Positions 1 through 5,715 of a stretch of DNA of 6,253 nt are shown piece by piece; within the stretch, counting starts at the first letter, position 1; each line of letters opens with the position of its first letter. Under the pieces are notes generated by a model. It did not search any database. It had not been told where the DNA came from and saw only the letters and a list, made by a program, of their open reading frames with translations. The translations under genes were made by a program, and so were the position numbers. This DNA is from Candidatus Borrarchaeota archaeon (GTDB lineage Archaea; Asgardarchaeota; Sifarchaeia; Borrarchaeales; Borrarchaeaceae), in assembly GCA_016840645.1 (NCBI GenBank), contig JAEORY010000248.1:1-6253 (forward strand). Direction: 5' to 3'.

Positions 1-824
1 CAGCAGTTACTAAACTTCCAGATAGCATTGAGAACGTACTACTTAAAGCCTTAGAGGAGAGCCAAACTGCAATTGCCAAAACGCAGTTACAAGCTATTGT
101 AGATAATTTCATAACAGCAAAAACTTCAGTACTTCCGATGTGCCAAGACACAGGAGTCGTTTCCTTCTTCGTTAAGGTGGGAGAACAATTTCCGATCATT
201 GCAGAATTACTAGACATACTAAAAAATGCTACCATTAAAGCTACACGGGATGTTCCCTTGAGACCAAATGCTGTTGATCTTTTCAATGGAAATACTGGCA
301 ATAATGTAGCAGATTACATCCCATGGATTTATTGGGAGATTATTCCTAACAGCAATGTGTTAGAGCTCGTTGCATTTCCAAAAGGCGGAGGGAGCACAAA
401 CGTCTCAAAACTTGGATTATTGAAACCAGGAGAGGGGTTAAAGGGGATAAAAAGATTTATTGTTGATTCAGTAGTTGATGCTGGAGCAAAAGGATGCCCT
501 CCTTACTTCTTAGGGATAGGGATAGGAGGAGGAGAAGATATAGCAATGAATTTGGCGAAAAAAGCCTTGCTTCGTTCTGTTGGTTCACATAATCCAAACC
601 TAAAGATCGCAGAATTAGAAAAGGAACTACTTAAAGCGCTAAATGAATTGAAAATAGGTGTTATGGGACTGGGTGAGGGTCCAACTGTTTTATCAGTCCA
701 CATCGAAGTTGCTGGAAGGCATCCTGCGAGCCTACCTGTTGGAATTGTATTCAGTTGCTGGGCGGATCGGCATGCAGGTGCACGAATTGATTCAGAAGGT
801 AATATAACATATCTAAGTTATTAG
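1..824 (+). CDS. Class I fumarate hydratase alpha subunit (or related tartrate dehydratase-type Fe-S hydro-lyase), 5' end cut by window
   Basis: The reading frame is open from base 3, well before the first internal ATG at 138, so the gene enters from the left. The 273 visible residues are close to the usual size of about 280 for a stand-alone alpha subunit, so only a few N-terminal residues are missing. The family uses a [4Fe-4S] cluster to interconvert fumarate and malate, normally with a separate beta subunit. Three cysteines sit in the family contexts expected for cluster ligands: LPMCQDTG (codon at 141), GCPPYFLGIGIGG (codon at 495) and FSCWADRHAG (codon at 756). The glycine-rich FPKGGGSTN motif is also present. 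No beta subunit follows in this window; it could lie upstream or elsewhere. Fumarase and L-tartrate dehydratase alpha subunits cannot be told apart here. It is probably cytoplasmic, serving the TCA cycle or a partial form of it. Confidence 0.93.
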   Translation, partial: AVTKLPDSIENVLLKALEESQTAIAKTQLQAIVDNFITAKTSVLPMCQDTGVVSFFVKVGEQFPIIAELLDILKNATIKATRDVPLRPNAVDLFNGNTGNNVADYIPWIYWEIIPNSNVLELVAFPKGGGSTNVSKLGLLKPGEGLKGIKRFIVDSVVDAGAKGCPPYFLGIGIGGGEDIAMNLAKKALLRSVGSHNPNLKIAELEKELLKALNELKIGVMGLGEGPTVLSVHIEVAGRHPASLPVGIVFSCWADRHAGARIDSEGNITYLSY

Positions 825-927
825 GAGATTGTTATCTAATATCCGAAGCAATTTCCTTCTGAACCTAAAAGAGTGCTCTCAATGGATATAAATATTGTTT
901 TAAAACGATTTTTCAGTATTTCCCAGC

Positions 928-946
928 GATAAATTTTTTAAAAATG
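928..946 (+). promoter_or_regulatory. Possible TATA region for the kinase-like gene
   Basis: The AT-rich stretch with core AAATTTTTTAAAAATG lies about 50-65 bases before the ATG at 993. Transcription from it would begin near 960-968 and give a short leader containing the GGTGG ribosome binding site at 982-986. This is inferred from position and composition only. A second AT-rich candidate, TTTTAAAA at 898-905, would give a longer leader. Confidence 0.3.
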
Positions 947-992
947 AATGTGGGTTTTCATAAGAGAACAATAGCTATCTCGGTGGATATAT

Positions 993-2135
993 ATGGAGAA
1001 GGAGATGACAAGGCAAAACGAAGCGTGGAATGGCAAGGCAAACGAAATCAGAGAAAAAATGCGATACACAGAGCTGTTAACAAAAATTGTCAGTTGTTTT
1101 GAAGATCATTTGAAAACAGCAGTCGAGAAAGTCACACAATCACGCCCCCGTTTCATAACCATCAATGATATTACGAGCATTCGAAAAATGGGTCGTACGG
1201 GTAAAATCCATCTTGTTTCAGTCAATCTCGGTACAGATGCGGGCAGTTTTAAAACTATGATTGCATTAAAAATCTCTTCAAGCCCTAACAAGGTCGTTCA
1301 AGAAGCAGAGAACTCTAAAATGTTGATAGATAGACTAGACCAACTTCCTGAAGATTTCAGCAGTTTTCTAAGGACGCCTAAATTAATCTACAGTGATCCA
1401 GAATCCCGTCTTCTGATTTATGAGGGTATCTTTGGACAAACCTATACAGAATCGAAGATAGAGAGAACGTTTAAAGCCAAAACTGTGGGAAAACTCCTTG
1501 CGGCGATCCATGGATCACAGACAGATAGGATCGATGTGGACAAGTACAAGGGTTTGATGGTTTTAATATTGCTCGATTTACCATTATCAGATCAACATAA
1601 GAGGGATATCTCTCTCGCGGTGGATTTTCATTTAAGTAAAATGAGACATTCAACTGGTGGTAGCCTTATTTTTGCAGATTTTCATATGGACAATGTAATT
1701 TTTGGCCAGAGCATTAAGCGTGACGATCTGGATTACTCAGTTCTTAAAGACATGTCTGCTGTGTACAAACAAAACGTTTACATCATCGATCCAGAATACA
1801 TGTACCCCGGAGATAGTGATCGTTTCGAAGATATTGGGACTTTTTTTGCCTATCAATGCTTACAGGAGTTTAGACAATTTGGAACCATAAATGAGACTAG
1901 AAAGGATATTCTGACCTTTCTGTTAGGTTATAATCAGATACTGAAATTAATCGCGAGGAAAGATTTAGCGGATTTATACCCTCATGGTGTTCCGATTGGT
2001 TTCCACATGGCATACAACCTGTTCCTGGGTGCAAGGGAATTAATAAGAAAGGCGAGGGGCGACGAAAAAGTGCTCCCCGAAGTAGAAGACAGAATACTTT
2101 TGGGAATACAACTTCTCCAAAATGATATAATTTAA
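993..2135 (+). CDS. Uncharacterised APH/choline-kinase-fold phosphotransferase-like protein
   Basis: This 380-residue protein has the landmarks of the aminoglycoside phosphotransferase/choline kinase fold. The N-lobe lysine is probably K93 (IALK), with a helix-C glutamate at E104 or E106. A hinge-like LLIYEGIFGQTY lies at about 140-151 and VGKLLAAIHGS at 165-175. The Brenner-type catalytic loop FADFHMDN has D229 and N234. The metal-binding aspartate is D266 (IIDPE), followed by GDSDRFEDIGTFFA, which resembles the family's GDPxxDLA segment. The first histidine of the usual HGD is phenylalanine here. The first about 55 residues are charged, probably helical and unassigned. No signal peptide or membrane segment is seen. 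ATG 993 has GGTGG seven bases in the clear upstream; ATG 1005 is an alternative start served by GGAG. The substrate is unknown: small-molecule, sugar or amino-alcohol kinases all use this fold. Nothing in the neighbourhood indicates drug resistance. Confidence 0.75.
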   Translation: MEKEMTRQNEAWNGKANEIREKMRYTELLTKIVSCFEDHLKTAVEKVTQSRPRFITINDITSIRKMGRTGKIHLVSVNLGTDAGSFKTMIALKISSSPNKVVQEAENSKMLIDRLDQLPEDFSSFLRTPKLIYSDPESRLLIYEGIFGQTYTESKIERTFKAKTVGKLLAAIHGSQTDRIDVDKYKGLMVLILLDLPLSDQHKRDISLAVDFHLSKMRHSTGGSLIFADFHMDNVIFGQSIKRDDLDYSVLKDMSAVYKQNVYIIDPEYMYPGDSDRFEDIGTFFAYQCLQEFRQFGTINETRKDILTFLLGYNQILKLIARKDLADLYPHGVPIGFHMAYNLFLGARELIRKARGDEKVLPEVEDRILLGIQLLQNDII

Positions 2136-2357
2136 AAGCGTCTTTATCTATATTAAAAACATAATATAATATTGAACCTTTTAAAACGATATTTTAAAGA
2201 TACGACCAATTCTGTCTATTGTAAAGACAACTCTGGGTATTAATTTTATCGATTTCTATTTAGAGGAATATAGGCAACATTACCTAACCAAAATCTAATT
2301 AAACTATGTTCTTAATGTAAGCTATAAGAAGGCATGAAGTTCCAAAATTACCTCGTT
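2136..2357. other. AT-rich intergenic region with possible HIT gene promoter
   Basis: No reading frame here looks coding. The 12-mer TTTTAAAACGAT at 2179-2190 also occurs at 898-909 before the previous gene. A TATA-like GCTATAAG near 2319-2326 would place a transcript start near 2349, just before the GGAGG ribosome binding site of the HIT gene. These are weak signals in an AT-rich spacer. Confidence 0.3.
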
Positions 2358-2362
2358 GGAGG
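2358..2362 (+). promoter_or_regulatory. Shine-Dalgarno GGAGG that sets the HIT gene start
   Basis: GGAGG lies 11 bases before ATG 2374. An in-frame TTG at 2356 overlaps this motif and so has no binding site of its own. ATG 2374 is therefore the better start. Confidence 0.65.
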
Positions 2363-2373
2363 CTAGTGAACTA

Positions 2374-2904
2374 ATGGAAGAAAAACGTCCTTTATTTACA
2401 CAACACCTACATGTGCCTTGGAAAAACGCATATGTAAAAAATAGAAATGGAAAACCATCAATAAAAGAAGGAGAATGCGTATTCTGCAAACTCGTAGATA
2501 AGGATCCCGACGTAGTTTCGAATGAAGTATATAGAAATGATGTGGCCCTTGTAGCACTCAATCTTTTCCCGTATAACCCCGGTCACTGTCTTGTTATCCC
2601 AATATCTCATAAAGAGCATTTTAGTGAACTCACAGAAGAAGAAGTTTTCAATGTCTTTCGGTTGGCTCAAAAGTTCGTTAGACTATTAGAAGAACTCTAT
2701 CACCCACATGGCTTTAACATTGGATTCAATGAGGGTAACGCTGCTGGCGCTAGTATTGACCATTTTCATATTCAGATAGTTCCCCGTTATAATGGAGACA
2801 TAGGTTTCATGGAGATTTTAAGTGGTTCCCGCATTTTGGTTGAGAATGTTGATGAAACTCTTGAAAAACTACGAATGAATGTTTACAGACTAAAGGATTA
2901 CTAA
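2374..2904 (+). CDS. HIT-superfamily nucleotide hydrolase/transferase, Ap4A phosphorylase-like, with HxHxQ motif
   Basis: From ATG 2374 the protein has 176 residues. It follows the Ap4A phosphorylase-like HIT pattern: an N-terminal HVPWKNAYV segment (13-21), a CVFC knuckle (C35, C38), NLFPYNPGHCLVIPISH (63-79), GFNIGFNEGNAAGASIDH (113-130) and the HIT motif HFHIQIVPR (130-138), then YNGDIGFMEI. The paired cysteines, with H79 and H130 as possible partners, suggest a structural zinc site as in some HIT proteins. H132 corresponds to the nucleophilic middle histidine. The third motif position is Gln134 instead of histidine, as in GalT and Apa1-type transferases, which favours nucleotidyl transfer or phosphorolysis over simple hydrolysis. 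A likely role is cytoplasmic breakdown of diadenosine polyphosphates or a related nucleotide, but the substrate is not determined. The gene appears to be a single unit: 238 bases separate it from the kinase-like gene and no gene follows closely. Confidence 0.9.
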   Translation: MEEKRPLFTQHLHVPWKNAYVKNRNGKPSIKEGECVFCKLVDKDPDVVSNEVYRNDVALVALNLFPYNPGHCLVIPISHKEHFSELTEEEVFNVFRLAQKFVRLLEELYHPHGFNIGFNEGNAAGASIDHFHIQIVPRYNGDIGFMEILSGSRILVENVDETLEKLRMNVYRLKDY

Positions 2905-3212
2905 ACCTTATTGTGACGTTATTACTGAAATTTTATTAGTTTTAGTCTAAGAAAAACTATCTTTCATTGAGCTCAACTTTTTTCAAATTGCGGGCGGAAT
3001 GTTACTTTTTCTTCCCCTATTTGTTGATGATGAATACTACGATACTCAGCAACGTTTTATTTAAAACTCTTAAGAGAAATAAAAACTTGGCGAGAAACCA
3101 AAATTTTAATCTTTTAGATAGAGAGAGTCACAAATTTATTTCGCTCGAGATACCGAGAGACATTTAAGGTTTCATGTCTATCAGAAACAAGTAGAGATAT
3201 CAATATATCAAT
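2905..3212. other. AT-rich intergenic stretch with no supported gene
   Basis: Candidate reading frames lack ribosome binding sites and have unconvincing compositions. T-rich runs (ATTTTATTAGTTTTAG around 2930-2946 and CTTTTTTC near 2977-2984) could end transcription of the HIT gene. TATTTAAAACTCT at 3058-3070 overlaps the perfect palindrome CTCTTAAGAG (3067-3076). CATTTAAGG near 3161-3169 or the ATATC-rich stretch at 3196-3209 could be promoter elements for the small gene starting at 3225. None is certain. Confidence 0.35.
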
Positions 3213-3216
3213 GGAG
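3213..3216 (+). promoter_or_regulatory. Ribosome binding site GGAG for the small broken gene
   Basis: GGAG lies eight bases before ATG 3225. This is the main reason for treating the short frame downstream as a real gene start and not a chance ORF. Confidence 0.45.
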
Positions 3217-3224
3217 TTTTGTCG

Positions 3225-3458
3225 ATGGATGATATTACTAAGGACTTCAACAAATTCAAAGCGAAATTTGTAGGAAAAGATAGTTCATTAAGAAAGATCA
3301 GTTGGTCTGAATTAGCTAACAAGTATCCTAAAATTCATACTTGTCTAAAAAAGCCGCATATATTTCAGCCCTGTTAATCAATCATACATCCAGAACACGG
3401 AGAAATCTATGTAGCTCCTGTTAACAACTTATTTTATCAGTTTATTCTTTACGAGTAG
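3225..3458 (+). pseudogene. Small unrecognised gene, probably broken (one in-frame stop, possible paired frameshifts)
   Basis: The frame starts at ATG 3225 behind GGAG. It encodes 50 residues beginning MDDITKDFNKFKAKFVG, with SWSELANKYPKIHTC further on, and stops at TAA 3375. The same frame then stays open to TAG 3456 and reads HPEHGEIYVAPVNNLFYQF. Between about 3350 and 3385 a different frame reads KAAYISALLINH, which looks more protein-like than PHIFQPC. A lost base in the A-run at 3347-3352 and a gained base near 3386 would join everything into one protein of about 77 residues. This could be a decayed gene, a sequencing error, or a genuine 50-residue protein. I do not recognise the family. 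Its end abuts the IS remnant, so its 3' end may have been lost to insertion. Confidence 0.4.
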
Positions 3459-3461
3459 CTA

Positions 3462-3767
3462 AGCAAGAAAGCACCACCGCTTCAGCGTGGTGATGAATGG
3501 CGGTAGTTGGTGTTCACTTTCATCACGTACATCGAGGGGTCTCCCTCACGTTATATAGGCGGTATGAGGAAGGTATCAATAACAATTGGAGGGATAATGC
3601 GCACACTTGCACACAAGGTGCATACTCCGATTGCCTCACCATCGTTATCAGTACCTACGGGGCGTAGGGATGTTAAGCCTGTGGAGATAAGACCTCCGTA
3701 ACCCGCAAGGGGATCGAGTCTGTCGTAGAAGCAGGAAGCCTTGAGGCTTTAGCACGAGGTAGCTCAC
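3462..3767 (+). mobile_element. Decayed IS200/IS605 (IS1341-type) element remnant, 3' portion
   Basis: This block is visibly richer in G and C than its surroundings and carries the sequence habit of archaeal IS605-family right ends. It has a CACCAC...GTGGTG hairpin with GATGAATGG after it, GATGTTAAGCCTGTGGAG (3669-3686), GAAGCAGGAAGCC (3728-3740) and finally GGTAGCTCAC (3758-3767). The probable right boundary is the TCAC at 3764-3767, resembling the tetranucleotide cleavage sites of this family. The left boundary is uncertain, and no TnpA transposase or TnpB catalytic region is present. It is therefore a non-autonomous relic, not a complete insertion sequence. A MITE-like or PATE-like derivative is an alternative description. 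Confidence 0.7.
3471..3767 (+). ncRNA. Candidate orphan TnpB omega RNA (reRNA) scaffold
   Basis: In IS200/IS605 elements the guide RNA of TnpB overlaps the 3' end of tnpB and finishes at the element's right end. The same stretch is preserved here with several possible stems. CACCAC/GTGGTG plus GC/GC closes a TTCA loop at 3472-3492 with one bulged C. CCTACG/CGTAGG closes a GGG loop at 3654-3668. CCC/GGG closes a GNRA-like GCAA loop at 3702-3711. A terminal stem lies at 3736-3760: either AAGCC-TTGA-GGCTT or GC-TTTA-GC with a weakened flank. The guide would begin at 3768. Expression and length are unknown, and the 5' end is a guess. Partial decay of the first and last stems argues for an old or relaxed copy. 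Confidence 0.5.
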
Positions 3768-3781
3768 TGCCCAAAAACTGA
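3471..3781 (+). pseudogene. tnpB: tnpB C-terminal remnant, frameshifted and nonsense-interrupted
   Basis: One frame from 3471 reads APPLQRGDEWR, meets TAG at 3504, then runs on to SVPTGRRDVKPVEIRPP and stops at TAA 3699. Shifting frame at about 3698 restores a typical TnpB tail, KGIESVVEAGSLEALARGSS, ending at TGA 3779. The DVKPVE and VEAGS segments are characteristic of archaeal TnpB C-terminal tails. The catalytic RuvC aspartate/glutamate segments and the CxxC zinc finger, which lie further upstream in intact TnpB, are absent. About 90 residues' worth of tail survive, in at least two pieces. The RNA end could still be under selection even though the protein is lost. Confidence 0.7.
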
Positions 3782-3976
3782 TGAACTCTGGGAGACCTTC
3801 ACGACTAGTGATGAATCTGAAACTTCGGAAACGTCCACCTAAAGTGTTTGAGTTTCCAACCTATCTTTTTTTAAATTTCTGAAGTGTATTGTCGAATAAC
3901 TCAAAATTAATCCAAATTGCAAAAATCCTTATATGTTGATGCGTTTTAAAGAGAAAAAAGAAGTTGATTTGTCAGT
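3768..3976. other. Flank of the IS remnant; no gene seen
   Basis: The first 16-20 bases would form the guide of the candidate omega RNA. Two similar short segments, TGATGAACTCTGG (3779-3791) and TGATGAATCTG (3809-3819), follow. The rest is AT-rich, with a T7 run at 3866-3872 and a TATA-like CCTTATATG near 3927-3935. No coding frame is convincing. Confidence 0.35.
3866..3872 (+). terminator. Possible U-run terminator after the IS remnant
   Basis: A run of seven T residues follows the remnant by about 100 bases. Archaeal RNA polymerase often stops at such runs without a hairpin. It could end any plus-strand transcript, including an omega RNA, before the convergent gene. Confidence 0.35.
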
Positions 3977-5584
3977 TTAAGGTAAAGGATATACGTTCTG
4001 CCCCCTTGGAAATTCGATGACAAAATCATATTCTATTACGAATTCGTTTTTAGCCGGTACTTCGACTTCCCATTTGTGTATACCGAGTCGCGTCTCTTTA
4101 GGCTCTGGTTTCATGGATTTGACCTGTACTTCAACTTCTTCGCTTTGAGATTTCGGTAAACGATCAAAAACCGTTATAAGAGAGCCTGTTTCTCGTAAAT
4201 TTTCGATTTTAAGCTGATACTTATAATATCGAGTTGATTTCTTACCGACAAGCCCGGTTTTTTCAGCCTCACGCTCCATAAGTTTTTTTTCTGCTTTGAT
4301 CGTTGGACTTACTCTAGCTCCAGCGTCAAATTCTTCGCTTGGTGCGATTTTTGGTAAATTCGTTGACCCAAGAAAGTCATTTATCTCAAACACTTTTGCA
4401 CGACCTGGAAGAAGCGTAACATCGCCATTTGTAATTTTTAAAAGTTCAATGACTTCATTACCTAGATAAGCATCCCAGTAGAACTCTCTCTCGAACTTCA
4501 ACTTGTACGTTTGTGCTAAAAAGCCATGTGGTTCTCCATCAGGAGGAATCGTAACTTTCTCGGGTAATTTGAACACCTGAACTTCGCCTTCTGAACGCAG
4601 TTCAGCTTCTACAACTTTCAGATCTGGCGCAGGTGGAGGCATTAGGGCAGGTTCTTCCTCGTAAGGTGCACCAGCAAGATCTTCATCCATTTCTTCTATT
4701 TCAGCCATTTTCTTTTCAGCTTCAAACATATCTCTTCTTGCCGCACTCTTGGGCTTTGCTATGTAGGGGGTCCCCAGATAGATATAGTATGGTTCTGGTT
4801 CTTGAATTCTTGTGACACTTGTCGAAACGGTGCTTAGTGTTAAGTACGCATTATTCCATGGTTCGAATGTAGAATTCCTGACTAATACAAATTGCTCTAC
4901 CTTGGCTGACTCTGACTCAAGAGTAATGTCATAAGTAGGATGCCAATATGAATCATAGATACGGTAAGTAACATCTAATTCAAAATCAGATTCTTGGTCA
5001 ACATCGACGTTAACTACAATATCATAAAGTCGCTCAGTTTGCTCCCTAAATTGTGCATTTAACATTTCTAGTTGCGCATTTTTATCATCTATCTTTTCCT
5101 GTAACTTCTTAAGTTTTAGATCAAGATCAAGCAATTTGGTGGAAAAATCTTGGAATACATAGGCTTCGAGAGTTTTTAATTTTTCAATGTCAATTTTACC
5201 CATAGCCCATCGTCTAAGGAAATGTTCTTCATGAGTTGTTTTGTTCCATAGGCTCAATAAACCTTCTTGTTGCTGTGCCAGGGCCGCTTTTTCAGCCTCA
5301 AGTGTTGCCTTTTCTAAATAAAGTTGTTCTAGTTCATCTAGCAAGGAAGTTATTTCAGGTAAAGGTGTTCTTTCACCCAGTTTCGATTTTATATCAGTTG
5401 ATATTATAGATCCAAGGCCTCTACCATTCACACGTATTGAGTCTTGGTTTATTTTTGAACTGACATTGGGGATTATCACCTTTTGAAGCCCACTCGAAGG
5501 GAGATGTATCTTTCCCGTTCTTTTAATATCCGCTTCGGAGCGATAAACAGTCACCTCAACAATTGGGCAGTCTAATTCATTCAT
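3977..5584 (-). CDS. DUF4140/DUF4139 (MuiA-like) coiled-coil protein
   Basis: From ATG 5584 this 535-residue protein has three recognisable parts. The N-terminal DUF4140-like domain (about 1-70) has VEVTVYRSEADIKRTGKIHLPSSGLQKV. A strongly charged coiled coil covers about 80-190. The DUF4139 beta-rich region begins near 200 with YRIYDSYWHPTYDI and LTLSTV and ends near 520; it includes LLPGRAKVF, DRLPKS and the terminal FVIEYDF block. An acidic, proline-rich linker (IEEMDEDLAG, then PALMPPPAP) interrupts it at about residues 285-330. Bacterial relatives are called mucoidy inhibitor A, but the biochemical function is unknown. No signal peptide or membrane helix is present, so it is probably cytoplasmic. 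A TTG 57 bases upstream also opens this frame, but ATG 5584 has AGGTGAT directly before it and begins at the domain edge. It lies downstream of the Roadblock gene on the same strand. Confidence 0.87.
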   Translation of the reverse strand: MNELDCPIVEVTVYRSEADIKRTGKIHLPSSGLQKVIIPNVSSKINQDSIRVNGRGLGSIISTDIKSKLGERTPLPEITSLLDELEQLYLEKATLEAEKAALAQQQEGLLSLWNKTTHEEHFLRRWAMGKIDIEKLKTLEAYVFQDFSTKLLDLDLKLKKLQEKIDDKNAQLEMLNAQFREQTERLYDIVVNVDVDQESDFELDVTYRIYDSYWHPTYDITLESESAKVEQFVLVRNSTFEPWNNAYLTLSTVSTSVTRIQEPEPYYIYLGTPYIAKPKSAARRDMFEAEKKMAEIEEMDEDLAGAPYEEEPALMPPPAPDLKVVEAELRSEGEVQVFKLPEKVTIPPDGEPHGFLAQTYKLKFEREFYWDAYLGNEVIELLKITNGDVTLLPGRAKVFEINDFLGSTNLPKIAPSEEFDAGARVSPTIKAEKKLMEREAEKTGLVGKKSTRYYKYQLKIENLRETGSLITVFDRLPKSQSEEVEVQVKSMKPEPKETRLGIHKWEVEVPAKNEFVIEYDFVIEFPRGQNVYPLP

Positions 5585-5587
5585 ATA

Positions 5588-5594
5588 ATCACCT
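5588..5594 (-). promoter_or_regulatory. Shine-Dalgarno AGGTGAT for the DUF4139 gene
   Basis: On the minus strand AGGTGAT ends three bases before ATG 5584 and matches the archaeal 16S 3' end complement well. It supports this ATG over the TTG at 5641. Confidence 0.7.
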
Positions 5595-5650
5595 AATGAA
5601 AGAACCACTTCGACTCTTATTTTTCTTTTGAATAACACCAAGATCTGAGG

Positions 5651-5664
5651 AAAAACAATAAAAA
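5651..5664 (-). terminator. T-rich stop signal between the Roadblock and DUF4139 genes
   Basis: The minus strand reads TTTTTATTGTTTTT, two T5 runs about 50 bases after the Roadblock stop codon. Such runs can cause full or partial archaeal termination, so the two genes may not be fully co-transcribed. No strong TATA box for the DUF4139 gene was found in the remaining spacer. Confidence 0.35.
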
Positions 5665-5715
5665 CTAGTTCAAACTTGTTTAACTGATTTCAATAATGTT
5701 TTAAGTTGTTCGTGC

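Noticed and set aside
993..2135. Aminoglycoside resistance gene
   Set aside because: Only the general fold is shared. The catalytic loop and the rest of the sequence do not match a known resistance enzyme, and there is no mobile or resistance context for this gene.
2356..2373. TTG 2356 as the HIT gene start
   Set aside because: It overlaps the GGAGG that serves ATG 2374, and the extra six residues add nothing recognisable.
2967..3167. 66-residue plus-strand frame with a hydrophobic N-terminal half
   Set aside because: It starts with TTG and has no ribosome binding site. Its composition (runs of F, L, N and K) is what AT-rich noncoding DNA gives by chance.
3507..3701. 64-residue frame taken as an independent gene
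   Set aside because: It begins with TTG directly after a TAG in the same frame, and its end (GRRDVKPVE) is a TnpB tail. It is part of the tnpB remnant and is not a separate protein.
3462..3767. CRISPR array or other regular repeat array
   Set aside because: The hairpin-rich sequence has no regularly spaced identical repeats. The tnpB tail motifs explain it better.
3779..3882. C/D box small RNA, because of TGATGA at 3779 and GTGATGA at 3808 with CTGA at 3817 and 3879
   Set aside because: The spacing between possible C and D boxes does not fit a normal C/D RNA, and there is no convincing C'/D' pair or closing stem.
4633..4815. Plus-strand frame inside the DUF4139 gene
   Set aside because: It is the complement of the proline- and acid-rich linker of a well-supported minus-strand gene, with no binding site or family features.
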